Shown in pieces: positions 17,452 through 25,957 of a DNA stretch of 64,000 nt. Source of the stretch: Streptomyces bathyalis (GTDB taxonomy: Bacteria; Actinomycetota; Actinomycetes; Streptomycetales; Streptomycetaceae); NCBI RefSeq assembly GCF_015910445.1, contig NZ_CP048882.1, positions 682,001-746,000 on the forward strand, written 5' to 3'. The number at the start of each line of letters is the position of its first letter. Positions within the stretch are counted from its first letter, which is position 1. The position numbers and the translations under genes are program-made. The notes under the pieces were generated by a model, which made no database searches, had not been told where the DNA came from, and saw only the letters and a list, made by a program, of their open reading frames with translations.

Positions 17452-19401
17452 TCAGCCGCCGTGACGTGCGCGACCGTCCCGCTGCGGGCCACCGGCGTCC
17501 CGCACCCCGGGGCCTTGCGCGGGTCCACCGGCGTCGGCAGCGGCCCGCCACCGGGCCCAGGACTCGCGCAGTGCCGCGTAGTCGCGCTCCTCCAGCGGCT
17601 CGCCCGTGCGGTCCAGACGGGAGACCACATACAGGGCGGGGACGCCCAGTTCGTGCTTCACGGCGTTGTACTCCCGCCACTGCCGGCGGTCCGGGGCGCA
17701 CCAGTCGTCGGTGTCGATCAGCAGCCCGGGACAGCCGGCCCGGGCGACAGCCGCGCGATGACGCATCTGGGGCACGACCGGCGCGTACGGGTCCGGGTCG
17801 TCGAGGCGCAGCATGTCGTTGAGCCGGATCATATCGGTGACGTCCGCGAACGCCGGGTGCGGAGTGTGCGTGACGACCAGGGCATCGGGCTTGGCGCGCT
17901 TCGCCGCTGCGCGTATGACGGCGAGTTGGCGGTGCAGCAGTGCGATGCCCCAGTTCGGCCCCTGCGAGACGAGACTCGTCCCCGAAGGGGTGTCGGCCGT
18001 GAAATCGATCTTCAGACCGTCGGCGTCGAGGCCGGAAGGCGCCGCCGAGAGCATCCTGGAGATGTTGCCCGTCAGCAGCTTCCGCGCTCCAGGGTGGTCG
18101 GGGTCGAGCGCGACGGGCCGGCCGTCGGGAGTGCGCACGCACAGCTCTTCCGGCACCCCTTCGGTGGCCCAGGCGCGCCACCACAGCAGCACCTTCTGCC
18201 CGTCGGCGTGCCGCTTGTCGATCCAGCCGCGCAGATCGGGCCACTTGGCCGCGTCCGGTTCCCAGGAGCCGTACGCACGCTGCCACTTGTCGTCGATGAC
18301 GACGGTGCCGGGGACCAGCCCGTGCGCGGCCAGATGGTCCAGGTGCGCGTCGTACTCCTCGCTGGTGCTGAGGTCGGGGGCGGCACGTCCCGTCTGCCGC
18401 GTCCGGGCCATCTGGGCGCCCCAACCGCAGAACATCGGCTCCCGCCACCAACGGGGACGCGCCGCTTCGTCACCGGCGTGGTCCGACGTGGCCCAGCCGT
18501 GCTCCGCGAGCCAGGCATGGTGTGCGCGCAGCCCCGCATACGGGTCCGGGTGCCCCGGCGAGACGAGCAGGGCGGGAGTGGTGAAGCTGCCGGACGCGGG
18601 GCTTGCGGCCGTGACGTGTGCGCCCTCGGCGCGCGTGTGGCCCTCGTAGTCCAGTCGCAGGTGGAAGCCCTGATCGGAGGGGACGTAGGCGAGTTCGGTG
18701 AAGTTGAGGCGGTGGACGGGGGCTCCGAGGCCGATGGTCCACCAGCCGCGTTCCGCAGGAGGGGTGGCTGCCGGGTCGGCGGTGTCCGGGAGTTCGTCCT
18801 CGGTGAGGGCCAGACACAGCGGGGCGGGGGTGAAGAACCAGTGGCCGCGCCCGGGACGGGCGTCTCCGTACGCACCGATCACGGCGCTCTCGCCGGCGCC
18901 GCGCGTCAGCCGCCGTGGCGGGCCCGGGTTGGGTGTGAAGAGCGTCCGCCAGTCGTGACCGCTGGGCCGCAGCCCGCCGCCGCGTCCGCCCAGGGCGGCA
19001 CGCACGGCGAACGGCAGCACGGTGGTCACCGCTCCGGCGCCGGTCACCTGCCATCGCAGTTCAGGCCCGTGCGGTGTGCAGTCGATGCGGGTGACGGCAT
19101 CGCGCCACGCCGTGCTGCGGCGTGCGACGGTGATGCGGGGCCCGGGGTGTTCCGCGTCGTCCTCGACCTGCGGCGCCGACACCGAGAGAGTCTCGTCGGG
19201 CCGGCCCGACCGGTCGACCACGCCGGGCAGTTGGAGAACCACCTGGGCGTTCCCGTTCGGCCCGCGGCGCTCTTCCTCCCTCGGCGTCGCGCTCAGCAGG
19301 GCCGTCAGCCCGTCGGCGGCGACCGTCATCCGGTAGGCGTCAGCGGTGACCTCGACGGAACCGTCGGCGCAGGTCACGGCCCTGGCCCGCTGCCAGCTCA
19401 C
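17452..19401 (-). CDS. Clan GH-D-like TIM-barrel glycoside hydrolase (GH36-like)
   Basis: This 649-residue protein starts at a GTG that overlaps the preceding stop as GTGA. The N-terminal 280 residues are beta-rich. A TIM barrel follows with FCGWGAQMA, VVIDDKWQ near residue 345 and WIDKRHADGQKVLLW. LDADGLKIDF gives a candidate nucleophile Asp (K-x-D), and TDMIRLNDML resembles the acid/base R-x-x-D of clan GH-D alpha-galactosidases. Overall similarity to classical GH36 is weak, so the specificity is open. GH31 or an unclassified family are alternatives. It lacks a signal peptide and lies second in the island. Confidence 0.65.
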   Translation of the reverse strand: MSWQRARAVTCADGSVEVTADAYRMTVAADGLTALLSATPREEERRGPNGNAQVVLQLPGVVDRSGRPDETLSVSAPQVEDDAEHPGPRITVARRSTAWRDAVTRIDCTPHGPELRWQVTGAGAVTTVLPFAVRAALGGRGGGLRPSGHDWRTLFTPNPGPPRRLTRGAGESAVIGAYGDARPGRGHWFFTPAPLCLALTEDELPDTADPAATPPAERGWWTIGLGAPVHRLNFTELAYVPSDQGFHLRLDYEGHTRAEGAHVTAASPASGSFTTPALLVSPGHPDPYAGLRAHHAWLAEHGWATSDHAGDEAARPRWWREPMFCGWGAQMARTRQTGRAAPDLSTSEEYDAHLDHLAAHGLVPGTVVIDDKWQRAYGSWEPDAAKWPDLRGWIDKRHADGQKVLLWWRAWATEGVPEELCVRTPDGRPVALDPDHPGARKLLTGNISRMLSAAPSGLDADGLKIDFTADTPSGTSLVSQGPNWGIALLHRQLAVIRAAAKRAKPDALVVTHTPHPAFADVTDMIRLNDMLRLDDPDPYAPVVPQMRHRAAVARAGCPGLLIDTDDWCAPDRRQWREYNAVKHELGVPALYVVSRLDRTGEPLEERDYAALRESWARWRAAADAGGPAQGPGVRDAGGPQRDGRARHGG

Positions 19402-21245
19402 CGGACGCTCACCAGTGCCTCGGCCTGCTGGCCCAGCCGTATGCGGCCCACGGTCACGTCGACGGCGACCCGCCTCCGTTCCGCCCGGGCGCTGCCGGGC
19501 GGAACGTGGACCTGGAAGTGCGCGACGGCCTCGCCGTGCGGAGGGATGTCCAGGCGCAGTACCGCCGGTTCGGCCTCCCAGCCGTGCGGCACATGCAGCA
19601 CCACCTCTGCGGTCTCCCGCACGGGGAAGGGGTTGCGGACGGCTGCCGAGAGGGACTGCCGACCGCCGGGCGGCACGGAGCTGCGGTACGGGTCGATGCG
19701 CGCCGCGAATCCCTCCGCGCCCAGGTCGACGTCGCGGGGCAGCAGTTCGCGGTGGAGCCGGGCGAGCCGCTCTCCTTCCGACAGCAGCATGTCCAGGTAG
19801 TCGTCGCCGACTTCGAACGGCGCCCAGTGGCCGCTGATCATCAGCTCGGGCCGCAGCTTCCGGTACAGCTCGGCGCTGCGCACGAAGTCGTCGATGCGGA
19901 AGCGGTTGCGGTACTGGTAGTTGAGCAGCTCGGGGCGGATGCCTGGTTCCCATTCGGTGCTCTGCTGGTCGCCCGTGGCGATGACGGACCGCCCGTCGGC
20001 CGTGAAGGAGTAGGCCGCGGCGTAGAGGGTGTGTCCGGGCAGCTCGTGCACGCCGATCTCGTACTCCCGCCAGGTCAACGGCGCGCCGTCGGGGGTCAGT
20101 TCGCGGTCGACCGGGATGGGGTCGTACCAGAGACAGGGCAGGTCCCACCGCTCCGGGGATTCGAGAACGGGGGTGATGTGAGACGGCGAGTACACCTGCG
20201 TGCCGTGCACTTCACGCAGCAGGTTGAAGCCGGCCACGTGGTCGTCGTGGTAGTGGGTGGGCAGCGCGACCTCGACGCGGTCGATGCCGTGGTCGCGGCG
20301 CAGCGACTCGATGCAGGCGAGCAGCGGGCGCCGGGAGGAGCGGTCGCTCCCGCCCGCGAGGCCGGTGGTCAGGTCGTACCCGAAGTCCAGCAGCAGCGCG
20401 CTGCCGTGGTCGGAGAGCAGGGCGTAGGAGTTGGCCATGCTGGTGGTGTTGCGCAGCAGATGCGGGGTGACCTGCGTCCAGGGGCTGCGGAGCTTCTCCT
20501 CCGGGTCCCACGGGGTGCGCCGCCGCATGTCGAGCAGTTCCTGCAGGGCGCCGCGGGCCCGGGCGACGGCGCCCGGCGGGTCGGTGACGGGGTCGCCGTG
20601 CGAGGGCAGAAGCAGTTCGGGCTCACGGTCGAGGACCTGCATGCAGGAGAGCACGGTCGCGGCGACGCCTTCCATTCCGGCCGTCTCGTGGAAGCCGGTG
20701 TACGCCCACTGCGTCGCGGCGAGCGACCATACGCGGCCCTCGCCGTGGATGAGGTCGCCGGTGAAGGCCAGGCGCCGCCCGCCGATGTCGGCGAAATAGC
20801 CGACCGAGCCGACGGTGTGGCCCGGCAGCGGATGGGTGTAGATGTCGAAGGCGCCGTAGCGCTCGGTGCGGTACTCGGCGACGGTGCCTGCGACGGGAAC
20901 CTGTTCCAGCAGCGAGAAGCGGTCCTGGCGCACGTCGTAGTCGTTGTCGAGGGCGCGCGTACGCCAGTGCTCGTCGACGCCTGCGATCAGGCCGGCCTCC
21001 ACGGGCGGCACCCAGATCCGGATACCGGCGGCGACGGCGCGTTCCAGGCCCTGCACCTGGTCGCGGTGGTGGTGGGTGATCAGCACGTCGGTGACGCGGT
21101 CCGCCCCGAAGTCCCCGAGGTGGTCCAGCACGTCGCCGCTGCCGAAGTCGATGAGAACCGCCTGCCGGCTGTTGCGGTCGCACAGTACGTATACGTGGCA
21201 GGTGTCCTCGTACAGGAAGACGTCATCACAGATGCGGAGCCCCAC
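19398..21245 (-). CDS. Tandem metallo-beta-lactamase-fold protein with C-terminal beta domain
   Basis: This 615-residue protein contains two MBL-fold domains. Domain 1 (about residues 5-270) has THHHRDQ, where the usual final His of HxHxDH is Gln, then LPGHTVGS, FTGDLIHGEG and LLPSHGDP. Domain 2 (about 290-500) has a complete THYHDDH, LPGHTLYA, ATGDQQ and SGHWAP. The last 95 residues (PPGGRQSLSAAVRNPFP onward) resemble a NEW3/Ig-like sheet of the kind attached to glycosidases. The GTG at 21245 with GGAAGGGA upstream was chosen because an earlier in-frame start would place the operators inside the gene. It is the first gene of the island, so a role in sugar metabolism, for example a lactonase or other hydrolase, is inferred. 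I know of no characterised equivalent. Confidence 0.7.
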   Translation of the reverse strand: MGLRICDDVFLYEDTCHVYVLCDRNSRQAVLIDFGSGDVLDHLGDFGADRVTDVLITHHHRDQVQGLERAVAAGIRIWVPPVEAGLIAGVDEHWRTRALDNDYDVRQDRFSLLEQVPVAGTVAEYRTERYGAFDIYTHPLPGHTVGSVGYFADIGGRRLAFTGDLIHGEGRVWSLAATQWAYTGFHETAGMEGVAATVLSCMQVLDREPELLLPSHGDPVTDPPGAVARARGALQELLDMRRRTPWDPEEKLRSPWTQVTPHLLRNTTSMANSYALLSDHGSALLLDFGYDLTTGLAGGSDRSSRRPLLACIESLRRDHGIDRVEVALPTHYHDDHVAGFNLLREVHGTQVYSPSHITPVLESPERWDLPCLWYDPIPVDRELTPDGAPLTWREYEIGVHELPGHTLYAAAYSFTADGRSVIATGDQQSTEWEPGIRPELLNYQYRNRFRIDDFVRSAELYRKLRPELMISGHWAPFEVGDDYLDMLLSEGERLARLHRELLPRDVDLGAEGFAARIDPYRSSVPPGGRQSLSAAVRNPFPVRETAEVVLHVPHGWEAEPAVLRLDIPPHGEAVAHFQVHVPPGSARAERRRVAVDVTVGRIRLGQQAEALVSVR

Positions 21246-21271
21246 TGCGGTTCCCTTCCGGAAACGTGCAC

Positions 21272-21305
21272 GATGGCATCGATCCCATGTGGGAACGATG
21301 CCATC
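21272..21305. promoter_or_regulatory. Overlapping pair of LacI-type operators at the island promoter
   Basis: Two 18-bp sites overlap by two bases: GATGGCATCGATCCCATG (21272-21289) and TGTGGGAACGATGCCATC (21288-21305). Both match the perfect palindrome at 16235; the second agrees at 14 of 18 positions. Together they form a larger inverted repeat with outer arms GATGGCATCG and CGATGCCATC. They lie 27-60 bases upstream of the tandem MBL gene. Confidence 0.72.
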
Positions 21306-21319
21306 CACCCCGCACAGCG

Positions 21320-21910
21320 TCAACGAGACGCCGGGCTCCAGTCCGGGCTGCGGCCGCTCAGCGCGACGGCGCGGTCCAGAGGAGGTGCGTGGCCGGGCAC
21401 GTCGACGACGGGCCCGAAGATCGTGCCCCGCATCTCCATGGAGTCGGCCTGCGAGAGCATGCCGATCGACGCCTCCAGACTGGCGGCGTCACCGCGGTAG
21501 TCCTGGCCGGTGGCGCGCGCCAAGTCCCAGCCGTGCAGGAGCACTTCGTTGAGCGCGACCACGCCGGCGAGGTCGCCCGGCAGGGTGACGCCGCCCGCCT
21601 GGGTCTCCCCCTCCCACGCGGACTCGCTGCGCCAGGCGGCGGCAAGTTCGTCGAGCTGGGCGGGCAGCCTTCTGCGCCAGTCCTCCGGGAGCGGCGGCAG
21701 GCCTCCGTCCGGGTTCTGGTCGGTGGAGGCACCCAGGTTCTTCTTCGCCGCGTCGGTGAAGGCCAGGCTCAGCCCGAGCAGGTGGCTGAGCACATCCCCC
21801 ACCGAGTAGGCCTCGCACGGCGTCGGCGCCGCGAGCTGGTCGTCGCCGATCCCGTCGAGCAGCGCCTTCACCTCGCGCGTCTGCGGTCCCAGATCGAGCA
21901 TCGTCGTCAC
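21320..21910 (-). CDS. TIGR03086-type metal-binding protein (DinB/mycothiol-dependent enzyme fold)
   Basis: This protein of about 196 residues belongs to the actinobacterial DinB-like group related to mycothiol-dependent maleylpyruvate isomerase. LLDGIGDDQLAAPTPCEAYSVGDVLSHLLGL, abbreviated here to its key TPC and DVLSHL parts, gives the first metal His. ALNEVLLHGWDLARATG supplies the later His. Members bind a divalent metal and are thought to act on thiols or small electrophiles; few have known substrates. A GTG at 21910, preceded by GGAGGAAGAG, was preferred, and an ATG three codons later is also possible. It is divergent from the following MBL gene and ends 15 bases from the island operators, so it lies outside the sugar operon. 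Confidence 0.75.
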   Translation of the reverse strand: MTTMLDLGPQTREVKALLDGIGDDQLAAPTPCEAYSVGDVLSHLLGLSLAFTDAAKKNLGASTDQNPDGGLPPLPEDWRRRLPAQLDELAAAWRSESAWEGETQAGGVTLPGDLAGVVALNEVLLHGWDLARATGQDYRGDAASLEASIGMLSQADSMEMRGTIFGPVVDVPGHAPPLDRAVALSGRSPDWSPASR

Positions 21911-22134
21911 GTGCACACACCTCTTCCTCCGCGCCTCCGGTGCCCCCGGGCCCGGACCCGGGGTCCCGGAAGCCCGGGTGTCAGCGGGTCCGGGGCGGCT
22001 CTTCCGCCTGGTCTCGCGTGTTGACCCGGCGAACCCGTGGAACTCATCGCCGGGGAACAAACCGGACGCCGAGCAGCGTTGTGCTGGCACCACAAGGCGG
22101 CTGTTGCGGTGACATCGGCAGAACGGGAGACCCC

Positions 22135-23259
22135 ATGAGCGGCGTGCTCGGCTTCAATCCCCTCTCTTTCGGCGCGGAGCCCTCGGGTGCGCGGCTGGCC
22201 CGCATCGAGCGCTCTCCGAACTACGACGTGGAGGCCGGCGCTTTCCGCAATCCCCTGCCCGCCGGCCGCACGCCCAGAGCCGTGCGGAGCCGGCGGGAGA
22301 TGCTGCGCGCGCTGTTCAGGCGCGAGGGGCGCAGACCCACCGGCCCTATTCCTCTCTCCCGCCCGGATCTGAGCTCACCTCCGGCATCGGGGCTGCGTCT
22401 GACCTGGCTGGGTCATGCCACGGTCCTCGCGGAGATCGACGGCAGACGTGTCCTGTTCGACCCGGTGTGGGGCGTGCGCTGCTCGCCGTTCTCGTTCATC
22501 GGGCCGAAGCGGCTGCACGCGGCTCCGGTCCCTCTCGCCGCACTGGGGCGGCTCGACGCCGTCGTCATCTCGCACGACCACTACGACCATCTGGATCTGC
22601 CCACCATCCGCCAACTCACCGCGAGCGGCGTGCCCTTCGCCGTGCCCCTGGGTGTCGGAGCGCACCTGGAGAGGTGGGGCATGGCGCCGGAGAGGTTCAC
22701 CGAGCTGGACTGGCACGAGTCCACGGAGATCGCCGGACTGCGGCTGACGGCCACCCCGGCCCGCCACTTCTGCGGCAGGGGCGTGCGCAGTCAGCAGCGC
22801 ACTCTGTGGGCGTCCTGGACCGTGACGGGCCCCGAGCACCGGATCTTCCACAGCGGCGACACCGGCTACTTCCCCGGGTTCGCCGAGATCGGCGCGGAGT
22901 ACGGGCCGTTCGACGCGACGATGATCCAGGTGGGCGCGTACAGCGAGTTCTGGCCGGACATCCACATGATTCCCGAGGACGGGGTTCGCGCCCATCGCGA
23001 TCTGACGGGCAGTGCCGGGGCGTTGCTGCCGATCCACTGGGGCACCTTCAACCTCGCGCCGCATCCGTGGGCGGAGCCCGGTGAGCGGCTGCTGGCCGCC
23101 GCGGAGCGGGCCGGTGTGCGGGCCGCGCTGCCGGTGCCGGGCGGCAGCTTCGAACCGTCCGCGCCCGTGCTTCCGCAGACTCCGTGGTGGCATGACCTCG
23201 CAGGCGAGCGGCGCGCCGCGGCCTCAGGGCCGATGGGGGCGCAGCTCGGGCAGTCCTGA
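22135..23259 (+). CDS. MBL-fold hydrolase, NAPE-PLD/UlaG-like
   Basis: This 374-residue protein has a single metallo-beta-lactamase fold. WLGHATVLAEIDGRRVLFDPVW (key residues GHAT and DPVW) and ISHDHYDHLD (HxHxDH) form the metal site with HFCGRG, HSGDTGYF and IHWGTFNL. The arrangement is that of the N-acyl-phosphatidylethanolamine phospholipase D and UlaG-type lactonase group. ATG 22135 follows GGGAGA. The N-terminal 85 residues are basic and probably partly disordered, with no clear signal peptide. It stands alone, divergent from the DinB-type gene. It is unrelated in sequence layout to the tandem MBL protein nearby. The substrate is unknown. Confidence 0.85.
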   Translation: MSGVLGFNPLSFGAEPSGARLARIERSPNYDVEAGAFRNPLPAGRTPRAVRSRREMLRALFRREGRRPTGPIPLSRPDLSSPPASGLRLTWLGHATVLAEIDGRRVLFDPVWGVRCSPFSFIGPKRLHAAPVPLAALGRLDAVVISHDHYDHLDLPTIRQLTASGVPFAVPLGVGAHLERWGMAPERFTELDWHESTEIAGLRLTATPARHFCGRGVRSQQRTLWASWTVTGPEHRIFHSGDTGYFPGFAEIGAEYGPFDATMIQVGAYSEFWPDIHMIPEDGVRAHRDLTGSAGALLPIHWGTFNLAPHPWAEPGERLLAAAERAGVRAALPVPGGSFEPSAPVLPQTPWWHDLAGERRAAASGPMGAQLGQS

Positions 23260-23284
23260 GACGGCCCGCCACCCGGGGGCGCCG

Positions 23285-24187
23285 TCAGAGCTCGTCGATC
23301 ATGCGGAGCAGGAAGGCACGGGTCTCCCGTGCCGGCGCGGCGTCGGTGACCAGGCGGTCGATGACGTGGCGGTAGTGGTCGACCTCGTTCGCCTCCGCCG
23401 GGTAGCTGGCGCCGATCAGTTGCTCCAGGTATATGACATCGGGCAGCTCCCGCTCCGGGAGGCGCAGCAGCGTCACGGGCCCGCCCGCGGCGGCGTGCCC
23501 GCCGGCCGCGAAGGGCATGACGTGGATCGTGACGTGCGGGAGTTCGCATGCGGCGATGAGGTGTTCCAGCTGACCGCGCATCGTCTCGGCGCCGCCGACG
23601 CGGCGGCGCAGCGCGGCTTCGTCGATGACGGCCCACAGATGAGGGGGCCGCATGGAGTGGAGGATGCGCTGGCGCAGCATGCGCAGTTCGACGCGGCGCG
23701 CGATCTGCGTCTCGGGGGCGCCCTGGTGTCCGAGCTCGATGACGGCGCGTGCGTACCCGGGTGTCTGCAGCAGCCCGGGGACGAACTGGACCTCGTAGGT
23801 GCGGATGACGCCGGCCGCCTGTTCCAGGCCGAGGAAGGTGTGGAACCAGTCGGGCACGATGTCCTGGTAGGCGTGCCACCAGCCGGGCGCGTTCGTCTGC
23901 GCCGCGAGGGCCTGCAGCGTGGCGTGTTCCGTCCGGTCGGTGATCCCGTAGATGGTCAGCAGGTCGGTCACGTCCCGCTCGTGGAAACCGCAGCGGCCGC
24001 GCTCCAGTTGGGCGATGGTCACGTCCGAGGTCTTGATGGCCTCGCCGGCCTCCTGGCGGGATATGTACTGTGCCTCGCGCAGTTTGCGCAACCGCTCCCC
24101 CAGCACCAGCCGCGGAACGGCCGGCCCCGGCGGACGTTCCGGGATGCGACCGTCGGGCAGGCCGCCCGAAATCTCAGTGATGCGCAT
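23285..24187 (-). CDS. XRE regulator with DUF5753 (WhiJ-like), orphan
   Basis: This 300-residue protein has an N-terminal Cro/C1 helix-turn-helix (LRKLREAQYISRQEAGEAIKTSD region, key SRQEAGEAI) followed by a DUF5753 domain: NAPGWWHAYQDIVPDWFHTFLGLE, VQFVPGLLQTPGYARAV and LPDVIYLEQL, each conserved in the two relatives at 59.8 and 62.5 kb. In streptomycetes such proteins usually pair with a DUF397 protein and affect development or antibiotic production. No DUF397 gene adjoins this one, which makes it an orphan. It converges on the MBL hydrolase with a 25-base gap. Confidence 0.88.
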   Translation of the reverse strand: MRITEISGGLPDGRIPERPPGPAVPRLVLGERLRKLREAQYISRQEAGEAIKTSDVTIAQLERGRCGFHERDVTDLLTIYGITDRTEHATLQALAAQTNAPGWWHAYQDIVPDWFHTFLGLEQAAGVIRTYEVQFVPGLLQTPGYARAVIELGHQGAPETQIARRVELRMLRQRILHSMRPPHLWAVIDEAALRRRVGGAETMRGQLEHLIAACELPHVTIHVMPFAAGGHAAAGGPVTLLRLPERELPDVIYLEQLIGASYPAEANEVDHYRHVIDRLVTDAAPARETRAFLLRMIDEL

Positions 24188-24543
24188 GCCTCAGCTCCCC
24201 GTGCTGTGAACGCATAGGTCTCGCCACGGTGACCATGTGTCCGCTCCGGTCCACTCCTCGACGCGCTGCGCGAGGGGTACGTTTCCACGGCACTGTCCGT
24301 CCTCATTCCCGCACATGCCCCTGTCCAGTCCCCGCCACGAAGTCACCCGGAGCGGGACTGTTGCGCAAGTTGCACAAGGGAAGGAATGTACGTTGTGTGG
24401 CGTGGATCGGCCAATCCCGGAGGCCGAAAATGTTTCCTCATGAGCGGCACACCCCGCAACACCGCCGATTCCGGTCGGGCGACGGCGCGTTGACGCCCCG
24501 CGGGCCGGTGTCCGACGACCAGAACTCGAACCAGGAGCCCCGC
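24188..24543. promoter_or_regulatory. 356-base divergent promoter region with TTGCRCAAG direct repeat
   Basis: This gap separates the XRE gene from the alditol oxidase gene. At 24361-24379 TTGCGCAAG is followed at once by TTGCACAAG, a direct repeat that also contains the palindrome TTGCGCAA. It could be the XRE operator. No convincing small gene is seen; short open frames here have poor codon bias. Confidence 0.45.
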
Positions 24544-25830
24544 GTGCCCACTCCCGCTCCCGCCTCCGGCAGCCCCGCACACAACTGGGCGGGCAACACC
24601 GTCTTCGGCGCCCGCCGGGTCCTGCGTCCCGGATCCGTCGAGGAGTTGCAGCAGGTCGTCGCGTCCACGGACCGCGTGCGGGCGCTCGGCAGCGGCCACT
24701 CCTTCAACCGCGTCGCCGACACCGCCGGCGACCTCGTCCGGCTCGACGGGCTGCCGCCCGCCGTGGACGTCGACGAGGAGTCCTCCACCGTCACGGTCGG
24801 TGCCGGAATGCGGTACGGCGAAGTCGCCGGCGTCCTGCACGAGGCCGGGTACGCACTGGCCAACCTCGCCTCGCTGCCGCACATTTCGGTCGCGGGATGC
24901 TGCGCGACGGCCACGCACGGCTCGGGCGACTCGGAGAAGTGCCTGGCGGCGGCGGTGACTTCGGTCGAAGTCGTCGGGGCGGACGGTGAACTCTCGCTGC
25001 TGAGCCGCGTGAACGAACCGGAGCACTTCCCCGGAGCGGTCGTCGCGCTGGGCGCCCTCGGTATCGTCACCCGGCTCACGCTCCGTGTGGAGCCGGCCTT
25101 CGACGTCTCCCAGCACATCTACACCGGTGTGCCCCTCACGGAGGTGGCCGCGCACTTCGACGAGATCTTCGGGTGCGCCTACAGCGTCAGCGCGTTCACC
25201 GACTACCGCAGCGGCGAGGCACGGGTGTGGGTCAAGCGCCGCGTCACGGAACGGGACGGCAGCGTACGGCCCCCGGGCTGGGAGGGTCGGACGCCGGCGG
25301 ACGCCGCACACCACCCGATCCCCGGCATCCCCGCGACGCACTGCACGGAGCAGCTCGGCGTGCCGGGCCCCTGGTACGAGCGACTGCCGCACTTCCGGCC
25401 CGACTTCACGCCCAGCAACGGCGAAGAGCTCCAGTCCGAGCTGCTGTTGCCCCGCGCCGCCGCGGCCGAGGCGCTGGCCGAGCTGCGCGCCCTGGGGGAC
25501 CGCATCGCACCGGTGCTTCAGATCTCCGAGATGCGCACCGTGGCCGCGGACGACCTGTGGCTCAGCCCTGCCTGGGAACGTGACTGCGTCGCCTTCCACT
25601 TCACCTGGGTCAAGGACTCGCAGGCGGTGCTGCCGGTGGTCGCGGCGATCGAGGAGAAGCTGCTGCCGCTGGGCGCGCGGCCCCACTGGGGCAAGTTGAC
25701 CGCCATGGAGCCGGAACGGATCGCGGGGTTGTACGAACGGGCCGACGACTTCCGGCGGTTGGTGCTTCAGCGCGACCCCGGACGTGTCTTCGCCAACGAC
25801 TTCGTCGACCGGGTCTTCGCGCTGGGCTGA
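24544..25830 (+). CDS. aldO: FAD-linked alditol/xylitol oxidase
   Basis: This 428-residue flavoenzyme of the vanillyl-alcohol oxidase family is close in length and sequence to Streptomyces coelicolor AldO (about 418 residues). The covalent FAD His lies in LGSGHSFN near residue 50, and the FAD fold continues through LPHISVAGCCATATHGSG. The C-terminal substrate cap includes HCTEQLGVPGPWYERLPHFR, LQISEMRTVAADDLWLSP and RPHWGKL. It oxidises terminal alcohols of polyols such as xylitol or sorbitol to aldoses, giving hydrogen peroxide. The GTG at 24544 was chosen because AGGAG lies just before it and because the protein then matches AldO. It is probably cytoplasmic and monocistronic. Confidence 0.9.
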   Translation: MPTPAPASGSPAHNWAGNTVFGARRVLRPGSVEELQQVVASTDRVRALGSGHSFNRVADTAGDLVRLDGLPPAVDVDEESSTVTVGAGMRYGEVAGVLHEAGYALANLASLPHISVAGCCATATHGSGDSEKCLAAAVTSVEVVGADGELSLLSRVNEPEHFPGAVVALGALGIVTRLTLRVEPAFDVSQHIYTGVPLTEVAAHFDEIFGCAYSVSAFTDYRSGEARVWVKRRVTERDGSVRPPGWEGRTPADAAHHPIPGIPATHCTEQLGVPGPWYERLPHFRPDFTPSNGEELQSELLLPRAAAAEALAELRALGDRIAPVLQISEMRTVAADDLWLSPAWERDCVAFHFTWVKDSQAVLPVVAAIEEKLLPLGARPHWGKLTAMEPERIAGLYERADDFRRLVLQRDPGRVFANDFVDRVFALG

Positions 25831-25957
25831 GGTGGGCGGGGCCGTCGGCGGGCGAGCGCCGGGCCGGAACCGCGCGGGTGGCGACCATGAACCGAGGGAA
25901 CCCGGGGCAACCGGACAGTGTCCGTGAGTTCCACCGGTGCTCCGAAGGGACGGTCAG

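Noticed and set aside
1..21305. The island as a classical sulfoquinovose operon.
   Set aside because: The aldolase resembles YihT, but no GH31 sulfoquinovosidase, sulfolactaldehyde reductase or dehydrogenase, or sulfonate exporter is visible. The label would go beyond the evidence.
23260..23287. Possible terminator between the MBL hydrolase and the orphan XRE gene.
   Set aside because: Only six base pairs (GACGGC and GCCGTC) match around a long loop, overlapping the XRE stop; too weak to call.
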